NCBI RefSeq assembly: GCF_000204055.1
Contig: NW_006768797.1
Coordinates: forward strand, 67,202 to 131,201
Direction: 5' to 3'
From: Melampsora larici-populina 98AG31
Lineage: Eukaryota; Basidiomycota; Pucciniomycetes; Pucciniales; Melampsoraceae
DNA: 64,000 nucleotides
Position 1 is the stretch's first letter. Every line of letters starts with the position of its first letter. This document shows positions 38,103 through 48,295 of the stretch, piece by piece. The notes beneath the pieces are model-generated. The model was given only the letters and a program-made list of their open reading frames with translations. It had not been told where the DNA came from and did not search any database. The position numbers and the translations under genes were made by a program.

Positions 38103-38887
38103 TCAATTGCCACCCAAGATCGAGCCCATTGTGGAGCAACCACCAACGGGCTCTTTAACTTTTTGAGTGGGTACAAAGGCTGATCCATCAGGATTCACCA
38201 TCCTTGAACAATCAGTGATGGAGTCTTGTTTGATCAAATTAGTAATGTCGAGTTCAGAATAAGTGGTACTTGCAGGGTGAGGGAGATCATCTGCTTTGTT
38301 ACTATCAATGCGTGTTAAAAGCGGAGCCGTTGGGATTGGAGTAGGTTGCCAAGCTTCTGATACATCGGTAGAGGAAGCACCGAAAAGAGACACAATTTGT
38401 GCGCTGCCTCCTCCTACATATACAAAATTATTCAAATCAGGCTGGATCCTCGTAGCGATTGTGATGAACACAAATCAACGGCGGATGATACCTACCTGGT
38501 TGTTCTCGCACTTTGTGCGTCGGGATGAAAGCAGGTAAACCTGATTGTGGCTCTGTCCTAGTTTCCGTGGGTGGTGGTTGAGAAGAGGTGGTGCTGAAGC
38601 TTGCATGCTTCGGTAAATCCTTCAACTATTGGTTGAGCCATTCGAAGTTCAAACAACATAAACCAGAGGTCTGTCAATTCAAAAAGGATGTGCGCTGGAA
38701 TCAAGAATGGAATCGTTTGCAAGGAGGTCTCAATGGAGATGTTGCAAGAACAAACCTGAGTCAAGTTGGTGTCCACTTCAACCTCCAACTGTTTCAAGAA
38801 TCTCACCAAAGATTCCTTAGTAAACCCAATCGAGGTTGACCATGGTAAAAGACATTTGATATGAAGTAAAGCCCGACTTGTTAGCAA
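38103..38887 (-). pseudogene. Captured gene fragment with two PGG-type motifs
   Basis: Three minus-strand exons join with consistent phases: about 38887-38756 (IGFTKESLVRFLKQLEVEVD), 38625-38496 (GLPAFIPTHKVREQPG) and 38413-38103 (GGSAQIVSLFGASSTD ... VPTQKVKEPVGGCSTMGSIL, stop at 38103). The motif PT-K-V-x-E-x-x-GG-x-S occurs twice, first as THKVREQPGGGS and again as TQKVKEPVGGCS. It resembles the KV..PGG.SS...LFG pattern of SPIRAL1-like microtubule proteins, but that similarity is weak. No ATG was found at the 5' end. Two introns and coding-like codon use imply descent from a real gene. It may be a truncated capture inside the transposon. Confidence 0.5.
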
Positions 38888-38979
38888 GACTTCATGATTA
38901 CAATCAAAATCATCGAGCTTGAAAGTTCATTATTTGAGTGCGATCGAATGGATGAGCATTTTTTTGACCATGCGCTGTT

Positions 38980-39175
38980 TGGATTGAGTTATTGGTCAAA
39001 CAGGCTGTGGTAAATCAACTCAATTGACTCAATTCTTATAATCAAGCTGGTTAGTTTTCCCAAAATTGAAAAATAGCTTCTACTCAACCTCGTAGAATAG
39101 CTGTTATTGATTTGCCTCAAAGATTGGCTGAGGAAATGGGTGAAGTTTTGGGTGATTTAGTGGGCTATTATAAAG
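38980..39175 (+). pseudogene. DEAH-box RNA helicase fragment
   Basis: Two adjoining pieces encode the start of a DEAH/RHA helicase core. The first reads VIGQTGCGKSTQLTQFL (motif I, Walker A). After an intron-like gap (GTTAGT donor, acceptor at 39076) comes ASTQPRRIAVIDLPQRLAEE (motif Ia) and MGEVLGDLVGY. A TAA follows FL in the first piece. No motif II or later motifs are present, so only about 60 codons of a host gene survive. Confidence 0.8.
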
Positions 39176-40525
39176 TTGTGTTGGGACGAGTGAGCTGGCT
39201 TGCCAATAGGGAACGGTGAGGGTAACTAGCTTTTCTCAGGGCAAAGATAGTCCATAGGGAGCTTCCAGGTGTTCAGTAGGGAACACTGCACGTTCAGTCA
39301 GTAATACTGAGCGTTGAGGGCTGCTTGTCTCCTACTCTGCGTGAGCCTTGACTCAGACTGATGAAGTTCAGCTGAGGTGATGTTCATGCAATCTTTGCCC
39401 TTTGTGACACAAAAATCACACAAACGCAACACACTTGCGAAGACTGTTGGGCCCCCGACGTCGGGGGCCTTCTCCACGGGCACTGTGACTACACCATCAC
39501 ACTCAACACTCACCAGCCAATCTTCACTTCTACTTCTAGCTCTTCTGCCTTTCCTGCTGATTTTGTCTCACCGATCATTGCCTCAAATCTATTTTGGGTT
39601 TCTCAAACATGAATCTAGAACTGAAGTTAATTCTGATTCCTTTTGTGTAAAAAATTTCTCATCTCTTGTGATGCACATATGAAAATTTGGAAACCAATTT
39701 AGAAACAAGTTATTGATTGTTCAATTTCTAGTCGATTGTGCAATTTCCATCGATTTGTCAATTTCAATCGATTGCTCAGTTTCAATCAATCAGTCAAAAT
39801 CAATCAACTATTCAATCTTGATCAACCCTTGAACTTCAAATGATACACTAACAAATCACCCTTGGAAGGTGAGAAACATAGACACTGGAGGAGTGTGTTC
39901 AAATTGGATTGGTTGTTAAGTTTTGTTTAATGGTCTGATTCCAGTCAATCATTCCATTTTGCCGGTTTCTTTTCAATTGGTTGTTCAAAGTTGACTTTGA
40001 TTCAATGTGACTATGTTTCTTTCTGTGAGATGGAATGAATTGGGAGATTGAAGAGCGAGATAAAAGTGTATAAGCTGGCCTAAGAGGTTTTTGTGGCAAA
40101 ACGGAAGCGAAGTAATTGCGAGATTGTAAGTCTGGTTGGGATTTTCAACCAAACATGATTTTCTCAAATGTACCCAAAACGGAGTTTCTTTGAAAAAGAC
40201 TCGCTTTGAACAATAAACTCATTTGCCCCGGGGCAATGTACCTGGGGTCAAACGGAGTTTACATTCTGTAAGAGCATCAGCTATTGTTCAGTATAATTTC
40301 TGTAAATTAGCAGTACATACTTTGTACATTACAGTACATGTAGGTACAGATTAGTCAAATTCCACTATCGTTTGAAGTAATTTGCCACAGTACAGTACAT
40401 AATGTACAGAAACGTGGTTTTCCCACTATCGTGAATTTTCTGAACTTCTGTAAAGTTCAGAGTTTATCTCAAACCTTCTCCATCCTACTCGAACTCAGAC
40501 AATCCAAATCGATCCACCAACCAAC

Positions 40526-41982
40526 ATGGACCCAGAATTGTACGAATTTCAAGTGAACGAGCTCCTTTCAAACACCCTCCTATGTAATCACATCCGCCGG
40601 CTTCAGCAAGTTGAACTAGACGATGATCTCACCGATGAAGCCTTCTTGGCTCTAGAGCTGCCAGATGAGCAGATGAATGATGAGCAAAAACACCGGAGGA
40701 CACGCATCAAACGTGATCGAGTTGAAGCCCATGCACGGCTGTGTAATGATTACTTCAATATAAATGCGCGCTGGGCTGACAAGTTTGAACACCGCTTCAG
40801 AATGAGGAAAGACTTGTTCTTGGAGATTTGTGCAAAACTTGAAGCACACGATATTTTCTGGGTACAACGTTATGTAGGTCCTTGGACTCTGCGTAGCTCC
40901 AAATTGATCACAATTGATTTGGATTTCTTCCATGTGTGTAGGACTGCTGTATGCAGCTTGGCCTTTCAACACTACAGAAAGCAACATGTGCCATCCGTCA
41001 GCTGGCTTATGGCATCTCAGCGGATCTTGTTGATGAATATGTGGAAATTGGTGAAACTACTGCTATCTTATGTTTGAAGAAATTCGTACAAGGTGTTATC
41101 GAGATCTTTGGACCTGAATATCTCCGCCCACCAAGAGAAGATGAACTCGAGAAAATTACAAAGGAGTATGAAATCCGTGGTTTTCCAGGTTGCAAAGGTT
41201 CCATCGATGGAATGCACTGGGTTTGGAAAAACTGTCCAGCTGGATGGGCTGGACAGTTTCAAGGGAAAGAGAAGAGGGCAACCATTGTACTCGAGGCAGT
41301 GGCATCCCAAAGTACTCGAATTTGGCATGCGTTCTTTGGGTCTCCAGGGTCTCTAAATGACATTAATGTGCTCAATCAAAGCCCCCTCTTTGATGACTTT
41401 TTATCCGGTAGGTTTTGTAAGATTTCATATTTCATGTTCAAAAAACTGAAGATGGATTCAACAGGAACCGATGAGTTATTGAAATACGAAGTCAATAACA
41501 ACCAATATACTCGTGGCTACTACCTCGCCGATGGGATATACCCATCATGGCCTGTACTAATCAAGACAATCAACAATCCTGGTGATGATGCATCAGCTTA
41601 CTATGCCCTATTACAAGAGGCAGCTCGCAAAGATATCGAACGGACATTTGGTGGACTTCAAGCGAAATGGCACATACTTGCTATACCATGTCGACTTTGG
41701 GCATTGCATGACATCCGCAGGATTATGTATGCGAGTATAGTCCTTCACAACATGGTTGTTGAAGATAGAGAGGTGGTTGATCCCAAAGTCGAGGACTTTG
41801 CTACTAGAACTGAGATTATTCCTAATCGACGTGATCCACGAGTTCGACAATCTCCTGCTGAACGCGTAGGCAATTACCTTGACTTAAGAAATGCTGAGAT
41901 TCATCGGCGTTTGATGAATGATCTCAAGATACATAATTGGCTCGCTCGAGGAACCCGAGGGACAGCAGGACAGGTGGTATAA
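40526..41982 (+). CDS. Harbinger DDE transposase
   Basis: Exons 40526-40873 and 40942-41982. A third, in-frame 57-bp intron at 41408-41464 is likely (GTAGGT donor, CAACAG acceptor) because the inserted residues break the family block; with it the protein has 443 residues. The N-terminal half contains a helix-rich region (FEHRFRMRKDLFLEICAKLE and QKATCAIRQLAYGISADLVD). The catalytic core is complete: Asp in GCKGSIDGMHW, Asp in GSPGSLNDINVLN, then GYYLADGIYPSW and the Glu in RKDIERTFGGLQAKW. It cuts and reinserts the element together with the Myb-like partner. No premature stop. Confidence 0.93.
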
Positions 41983-42295
41983 GTGGCGTATTGGAACTCA
42001 TTCTTTTCATTGCTTTCAACAAACTTACTATCAAAACAAAAAAGAAAACAGAAATGACAACTGGTGATTTTAATAGACTTGAAACGTTATGAATCAAAGA
42101 AATAAGAACAGAAAAACAATTTTTTAATGATTTTTTTGGACTTTTAACTTTTTTGAATAATAAGAAGGAGACAAATGAAACTATTGCTTGTATTTCAAGA
42201 ACAAAAGCATGAATTTAAAATGAAAATATAAGTTGTTTTAAAGAAATTTAAAACTGGAAATGGCTCGATTCTTGAGTCAAATCTTGAGGTTAAGT

Positions 42296-43313
42296 TTAAA
42301 TGTTACTATTACTAGTAGAACCTGAAGTAGTATCAGGACCTTGATATTTCTCTTTTAAACGTTGTTGCATCAATCTTAACGTTTCCTTTGCAAGCTCAGT
42401 GTGACATTCATTCTCTGACATCATTAGCACCTTGAGATCGTTGACCTGGACCAGGCTTGCTTTTGCTTCTGCATCAGCTTGAGCCATCTTCATAGTGACT
42501 GCATTTCCTTCTTGAATAGCCTTGATGCGTTCTTCAGCTAAATCATTACTACGTTTGATTTGTTCTTGACGAGCAAATTCCAACTCTTGAGCCTTTTCAG
42601 ATTCCATTCGCATGCGTTTAGATTTCTTATTGCCAACTGGACGAGGCGGGGTATGGCCACGAGTGGAACTAGGGTTGTTGGAATCGGAGGCTGGGGTTGC
42701 TGGATCGCTAGAGGTGGCGTTTTGGGCACTTTGGGCGATAGACATTGCCAAAGGACCGGGTGGAGCTTGTGGCACCATCCATTTAGGAGACGCTGAGAGA
42801 ATCTTCCAAGCCGGAAGCGATTTGAAGCCTTTTTTTGGGTTCACCTCGTCGTAAAGCTTGATCGCAAGATCAACCCAATCATTTTCGACTGTACCACTTG
42901 GGGGGCTGCGTTCGATATTACCATAAAAGCCTGAGAATTTATGGCAAGCAGTCTTCAGAGCAGACCATCTATAAAATGAAGAAGATTGATAATAAGATAA
43001 CTGAATGATAGTGACAGAATCATTCAAATGAATCTTACTTTATTTGTACCGAACCAACTTCGCGTTCTTCAAATGGTGAGTTTTCGTTGAGATACTCAGT
43101 GACTCGCTTGAAGAAAGTTTCGGCCGTCTGATTCGTGCCGCGTTCAGGTTGTTGGCTGATGTGAAGCCAAGCTTCGGCAAGATTGGCTTCTTCAGCAGGA
43201 GTCCAGTTGTTCGACTTCGTTTTTGTAGTTTTTGTTTTTTTATTATTTGATGAACCCTTTTCAGTGTTTGGATCGAAGACAATGGACTCGGGTGCTTGAG
43301 TAGTGGGATCCAT
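42296..43313 (-). CDS. Harbinger Myb/SANT-like DNA-binding partner
   Basis: Two exons, 43313-43039 and 42968-42296, give 315 residues. A Myb/SANT-like trihelix domain spans residues about 35-150 (NNWTPAEEANLAEAWLHISQ, RGTNQTAETFFKRVTEYLN, then WSALKTACHKFSGFYGNIER), a layout also seen in plant NAM-associated proteins. A Pro/Ser linker follows, then a long charged coiled-coil-like segment (QEQIKRSNDLAEERIKAIQE onward). In Harbingers this second protein binds subterminal DNA and carries the transposase to the nucleus. Intact. Confidence 0.88.
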
Positions 43314-43452
43314 TTGGATTGGAATGGAATGGATGAAGAGATGAAGAAGAGGATGAAGAAGTGATTGATCAAGAGGGGTAGTAGAAGGTAGGAAATGAGG
43401 TATGTAGTAGAGGGAAATCGAGAACTGGAAGAGTCGGGTGGGTTTGTATTTT

Positions 43453-43599
43453 CGGTAGAGGTCCAGTAAATTTACTGGGCCTCTACCGAATTTCTACCGA
43501 ATCACTACATACCGACCAAATCACTACATACCGAGTCGTGTTTTTGTCACGATTGGGGATTTTGGGCTTCGGTACAGTAAAATTTACTGTACCGAAGCC
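43453..43599. repeat. Two long palindromes in Harbinger right end
   Basis: The interval 43453-43488 is a 36-bp palindrome with one mismatched pair, starting CGGTAGAGG. The interval 43565-43599 has perfect 17-bp arms (GGCTTCGGTACAGTAAA) and a one-base loop. Both include CAGTAAA/TTTACTG. They may be hairpins or paired binding sites for the Myb-like protein; that role is inference. Confidence 0.8.
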
Positions 43600-43646
43600 A
43601 TTTACCGAAACAATAGCTGATGCTCTAATCGCAACCAAACGTACCC

Positions 43647-43774
43647 TTAACTGTGTGACAAAGACATAACAAGTCAGCTGGAGATTGGCAGTCAAAGGAG
43701 ACTTGCACTCGCACTCGGCTCCATCCTCATCGTTGCTTGTGAATGCTGAGCCGGTGCTAATCCAGCGAGTCTGT
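43647..43774 (-). pseudogene. Old hAT transposase, upstream fragment
   Basis: Read on the minus strand, an acidic segment (TSNDEDGAECECKSPLTANL) corresponds in position to the acidic insert of the younger hAT. It is followed by a CACACAG acceptor leading into the LKHFNTLL exon after the TTA-flanked element is removed. It is cut upstream by the short AcademH-like element. Confidence 0.6.
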
Positions 43775-43783
43775 CATAATAAT

Positions 43784-43940
43784 CTAACTTAACTAAGTCC
43801 CTGACAGGAGTNNNNNNNNNNNNNNNNNNNNNNNNNNNNNNNNNNNNNNNNNNNNNNNNNNNNNNNNNNNNNNNNNNNNNNNNNNNNNNNNNNNNNNNNN
43901 NNNNNNNNNNNGACTCCTGTCAGGGACTTAGTTAAGTTAG
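43784..43940. mobile_element. AcademH-like short element containing an assembly gap
   Basis: The visible ends CTAACTTAACTAAGTCCC and its inverse match the terminal 18 bp of the large AcademH-type element at 50923-57604. They are flanked by a perfect 9-bp duplication, CATAATAAT (43775-43783 and 43941-43949). Inside is a run of 100 Ns at 43812-43911, so the true length and content are unknown. Next to the terminal block the sequence is TGACAGGAGT rather than CTCCTAG, so it is a related, not identical, family. Confidence 0.85.
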
Positions 43941-44779
43941 CATAATAATGTATCTTAGTTTCGTATTTGATTTCATTTACACTCTTGTGCTCTCTTGTGA
44001 CATGACTTTTTGAACTCAACAAAGTCACTTGACGCTGCTCGCACGCTTCGAAGTTTAATGACTTATGTCGAATCCCAGAGTTACAAAAATAACACTGGTT
44101 TCTTCCCGGTGAAAATAAAATGTATGAATCCATTCGACAGCATTCGACCCTTCCTTGCAAGAAAAGAAGAAAATTATCCCATCCAAATTCAAGTATTTAA
44201 CAGATTAGTTATCTTTTTTTAGCAAGTCCAGTGATCCAATAGTTTAGAATCCCTCTTATTTCTTTATAAAGCTATCTTTTCTCTTGGATCATTCCACGTC
44301 TTAAAAACAGATAACATCGTCCATCTTAGGATTTGGATACCGTGAAATAAACGTACTTCACCTCTCTCAGTTTCATATATATACAGAGTGTCCCTAATGT
44401 TTGCTTACTTAAATTTCTTCATTTGATCATTCCGTAGTCGACCTCAGTTCAACTGCCCAGTTTTGAAATCAAGTTTCAGTAATCCAAAATCCCTGAACCT
44501 CCTTTAAGAAACCCATCCTTGCTTACCTTAAACAAATGTAAGTGATCTTGTTGGGTTATCACATTCAGGTCTCGCGACACAAAGTTGGACGAGACCTCTG
44601 TTCATCTTAGGAAAACGGGAGACTTATATATATTCCATTTCATTCTTGATCCTTAGGTTTCATTGTATTCTATATTCCACGTAACCAGAGGAATATCTTA
44701 GGACTACTACTGAGTAAGTAACTACACCTTTTAGGCTTTAGCAGCGATTCTTAGAGCCACCCTGACACAATTGGTTGGC

Positions 44780-44785
44780 TATAAA
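44780..44785 (+). promoter_or_regulatory. Putative TATA box of secreted-protein gene B
   Basis: TATAAA followed by CAGGCCG, as in copy A. The same 5' UTR intron is present (44851-44937), with its GTGAGT donor overlapping an upstream ATG. Confidence 0.45.
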
Positions 44786-45015
44786 CAGGCCGTGCTCGTA
44801 GACCGTACTCCTGGCCAACCGGATCTTACCTATCTATCAAAACTAACCATGTGAGTATTTTATCATTTTATTATTTCACTGACTCTCATGCTCAACCAAT
44901 CCAAAATCTCACTGCGAGTTCCTTTCTTCTCTCCCAGATTAAATTCGCAATAAATTCGCGACTGCAAATCTTCAAATCTTCACAATAAACAAAGCTTCGT
45001 CAATAAATCAACAAT

Positions 45016-45407
45016 ATGGTCAGTTAAAGTTGAAGCAAAAGATCTTTTATCAGGATGTAATCATTGAAATCCAATACGCCTTTTGCTTATTCTAGATCAT
45101 CAAGATTGCTTCTACATTTGCTGTGTTCAGCTTGACCCTCCTAGGAATGATGCCATCCATTGTAGTTGCATCAGCAAGGGATTCCTGCGTCCCGCGATGC
45201 GCTCCTGGCATCCCAACACCCTGCATCAACACACAGAGCTCTGTAACAGGAAAGGCCATCTGTGTTAAGGATGGAGCAGTTGGTAATACTCAGAAGTGGA
45301 GACCAGCATGTAAAAATGGCAGTGTTCGAAGTTGTCCTGATAATGGTGGCCCTCCTAATTGTGATGGCTGTCCTAAACAAGTGGCTTTTCGTAAAAATCC
45401 ACATTGA
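45016..45407 (+). CDS. Small cysteine-rich secreted protein B (effector candidate)
   Basis: The ATG (45016-45018) stands alone before an intron with a GTCAGT donor. The main exon is 45096-45407, giving 104 residues. The signal peptide is IIKIASTFAVFSLTLLG... with likely cleavage after the ASA near residue 30. Eight cysteines of the mature part align with copy A, as does VGNTQKW. Unlike A it keeps an 11-residue C-terminal tail (PKQVAFRKNPH). The mature regions differ at many positions while UTRs and introns stay similar. Secretion is well supported by the sequence; an effector role is inference from size, cysteines and the rust context. Confidence 0.82.
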
Positions 45408-46042
45408 GATATCCACTCTACAGTAGCGCTAGTTTAGCAGTGATCTAAAGATCAATAAAGTGCAAACAACTCACATGAGTAGTTTTTTCCGCGTGCACTT
45501 CCAGGCACACATGTAACACTTGCAAGTATTCTGTGGCTCTCCCTTCAATGACCTCCCTCTTGAAACAGCCATTTACTTTCAATGTATCCTCTATGTTTTT
45601 TTCAAACGTCCTCTGCTCATATCTCCAGTGGTTTCTTTACCACTTCAAGTAAATCAGATCACCTCTGATCTATAGCGGTAGGTAGACTCAGACTAACTTC
45701 ATTCACTTATTCAAATATTGGTTGATCAAGGATGCAGCGATATACTTTTTCATGTGTGGTTCTTTGCAGCGAGATGAACCTAAGAAACATGTCAACTCGA
45801 GATTCATTTCCTTGAATGAATCAAACCTGAATCTACAACCAATTCAAGTCTTTCTGATACCACTCCTTTTGCCAAAGGACCTATATACTTCTTTCAAATC
45901 AATTGCATATGTGCAGATATGAAAAAACGATGATATGCAGTTATTTTACAAACGAGACTAATTACTCCATCTTGAACTCAAAATAAAGGAAACATGAAAG
46001 AGAAAAAAGAAGTAGCTTACCAAGAGGAGAAATCTGATCATC

Positions 46043-48295
46043 TCATAATTTACTCGACATCCCTAATGCAATCTTCATTTGTTGTCGAACTCCTAAATCT
46101 AACATAACCTCCTCACTACCACCAGGTATGGAGACACTCTTCACTTCACGCCAAATACGTTCAACCCTAGAAAAGAATATGATATGGATTAATATGGAAG
46201 GTAAAAATCGTGAAGGATATGTGACGTGAATTGAGGAAATTCTTCTCCACTCACTTCTCACCCAATCCACCTCGAGTATATCCTAATCCACCAAAGATCT
46301 GGACTGCCTCTCTTGCCGCATACTCGAGAACGATACTACAATGAGCTTTCAATAAGGCGGTTTGACCACCTAACTTTTTACTTCCCTCCTCCGGACTTAG
46401 ATGATCCAATTGGTATACTATAGCTTCTATCCATGCTTGCTGAGACTCAACCAGACGAGCCATATGACCTAGCTTATTTCTGATGACTCCTAATTCAATC
46501 AATGGTGCATTAAAGACTCGACGTTTAGAAGCATATTCGATGGAGTCCTCGATACAAATCCTTGAGAGTCGGTTTGCTAGAAAAGCTAGATTAAGTCTGG
46601 GGACCCAAATCAAAACAAAGACGGATTCAGATGCCTGAACTGGAGCAGGTAAAGAATAAAACTTATGATAGCGAGATACGCACCTCTCATGGTTGAAATT
46701 GGACATTATGTATTTAAACCCTTCGTTTTCTACCCCGACAAGATTTCTAATAGAAAAGAACAAAAGTTGTAGAGGAGGACCTAAGACATATTGAAATGAA
46801 GATGATTTCACGACTTACTCAATTGGAACTTTTACTTGATTAAACACAACACGACTAGAGTTGATCCAACTGATCAGTCACCAATACTGACTTCAAGATG
46901 ATTGTGCATATTCTTACGTCGTACCACTCGCCCAACCACCGCCCACAATCATCTTGCTCGCCTTCACACCTTCTGTTAATGGGATTATAAGTACACTAGC
47001 CGATCATAGGTGAGACACATCAGTTTGGATGTATATCTCCTTAGATAAGATCAACGAGGAAAAAATTACAGTACCTGATCCCCGTTGGATCTCCAGGTTT
47101 ACCTCTGGTACGCACCGCCGTTGCAAAATAATCGCTCCAAACTCCATTAGTGATCCCTGTTGCGAGGTGAATGCAGGGTCAATAACATACCCGACCGAAA
47201 CAGTATATGGAACCCCAAACCCAACTCACATTTCTTTGTACCTGAATAATCGGTGAACAAAAATCAACATGATCATGTAAACCCACAAGATGTATATGAA
47301 GCAAAGATAAAAACGAAATATTAACCGGTGACAATCCAATGCTTTCCATCCGAACTTTTCACGGCTGATGTTGATAGATTTTTCACATCACTACCTGCAT
47401 CAGGTTCAGTGATGGCAATACAAATCCGTTTCGATCCATCCAAGAGTGATGGCAGGATTCTGTCTTTCAATTCTGTCGAAGCGTATTTCCAAATCAATGG
47501 CGCAGCCTGAGATGGGATTAAGTATATTCAAAAGGTCAATATCAGATTTTCCGAAGTTTGTAATTATGTGGAAGACATACATAAGAAATACCAGCAAATA
47601 ATCCTGCAATCGATCTGACAGAGGAGTGAGTGAAGTGAGAAGAGGTGAGATAAATTCTTCTTTGCGTAGATCTAAGAGAAACTAATCGGACCCTGATGCA
47701 CCACATCTCGCCATCTCATCTTGTACGACCAAATCATGAAATCCATTCCATTCTTCAGGTTTGATATCTGCCATGATTTTCCCATGCTTAGTCCATTCTT
47801 TGGGGATTCTTGAACCTCCAATTTGTGGCAACTGATAGGGAAAAAAGTCGATTGGGTCAGAGTTCAGATTATGATCAAAAAATCAAATTAAATGAATAAC
47901 ACACTAGAAGCCCATCAGCAGCAGCTTGTTTATAGGTTTTGTGATCGATTGAATAATCTGTCGTTTGTAGTGTAAAGGACAGTTTGATAAGATCAGTGAT
48001 CAGAACATATGAATTAATCCATAGAAGTGATTTGTATTAACTTTCTGCCCATTCATGAGCTTGATCGACTAAATGTTTTTCCGTCCATTTCCTCACCGCA
48101 GCTCTCAATCTGACATGCGATTCTTGATAATAAGGCGAAGGAAGGCCCGTGTACCTGCAGGGGTTTTGAATCGCGTTATGTTATTTATTGTCTTGAAATT
48201 GTCTTTATTGTTTTAAATGAGATAGACCATTACCATGATGGTTCAGCAAAAGCTGTTGAGCAGTTACCATACGGTTTGGATGATTTCAACGCCAT
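46043..48295 (-). CDS. Acyl-CoA dehydrogenase family protein
   Basis: Multi-exon minus-strand gene starting at the ATG 48295-48293, with exons 48295-48234, 48154-48042 and 47957-47905, one from 47831, and further short exons to TGA at 46043. The N-terminus reads SWYTGLPSPYYQESHVRLRA. Then come LPQIGGSRIPKEW, GSIAGLFAGISYA, CIAITEPDAGSDVKNLSTSA (flavin/substrate loop) and VEGWASG-like KMIVGGGWASGTT. The C-terminal domain has CIEDSIEYASKRRVF, LGGQTALLKAHCSIVLEYAA, QIFGGLGYTRGG and REVKSVSIPGGSEEVMLD. These are hallmarks of FAD-dependent acyl-CoA dehydrogenases of the fungal subgroup, which oxidise acyl-CoA at the alpha-beta bond. Substrate length and mitochondrial or peroxisomal location cannot be read. 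Divergent from RBM42. No defect seen; exon ends in the middle are approximate. Confidence 0.87.

Larger units (their letters stand above)
35101..39485. repeat. Inverted repeat inside the composite element
   Basis: At 35101 and, inverted, ending at 39485 about 37 bp are nearly identical: CAGTGCCCGTGGAGAAGGCC then CCCGACGTC. No target duplication is evident. Both copies read in one frame as TVPVEKAPDV followed by GP, and the copies drift apart after that (the right one has LCDFCVTKGKDC). They could be a foldback unit or two fragments of one protein family in opposite orientation. Confidence 0.6.
40272..43625 (+). mobile_element. Complete two-gene PIF/Harbinger transposon
   Basis: The ends GAGCATCAGCTATTGTT and their inverse are flanked by TAA (40269-40271 and 43626-43628). 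The element is 3,354 bp and carries a DDE transposase on the plus strand and a Myb/SANT-like partner on the minus strand, arranged tail to tail, as in autonomous Harbingers. It is inserted close to the right end of the TTA-flanked element. No disabling mutation was seen in either gene. Confidence 0.93.
34797..43646. mobile_element. 8.85-kb TTA-flanked element with captured gene pieces
   Basis: The ends GGGTACGTTTGGTAGCG and, inverted, GGGTACGTTTGGTTGCG are flanked by TTA (34794-34796 and 43647-43649). The 3-bp TTA and short GGG-starting TIRs suggest a PIF/Harbinger (Tourist-like) relative. Removing it rejoins the old hAT in frame (LKHFNTLLTRSNARRG on the minus strand). Subterminal parts on both sides carry AAACTCC and GGAGTTT motifs. 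The interior holds an inverted repeat, host-like gene fragments (35480-39175) and a complete Harbinger (40272-43625). Without that nested element it is about 5.5 kb, and it encodes no transposase of its own that I can recognise. Confidence 0.75.
44090..45777 (+). repeat. Duplicated block, copy B (uninterrupted)
   Basis: Partner of 18790-23706, in the same orientation and about 25 kb away. It starts AACACTGGTTTCTTCCC and ends near TGTGGTTCTTTGCAGCGAG. Promoter region, UTR intron, secreted-protein gene and 3' flank are all present. Insertions and deletions of a few bases are scattered between the copies. Confidence 0.85.

Noticed and set aside
35101..39485. A separate TIR transposon defined by the CAGTGCCCGTGG inverted repeat
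   Set aside because: No target duplication was found, and both copies are translatable with the same peptide, so two inverted gene pieces are equally possible. Kept as a repeat only.
43812..43911. The ORF spanning the N run
   Set aside because: The residues are unknown and the frame is an artefact of the gap.
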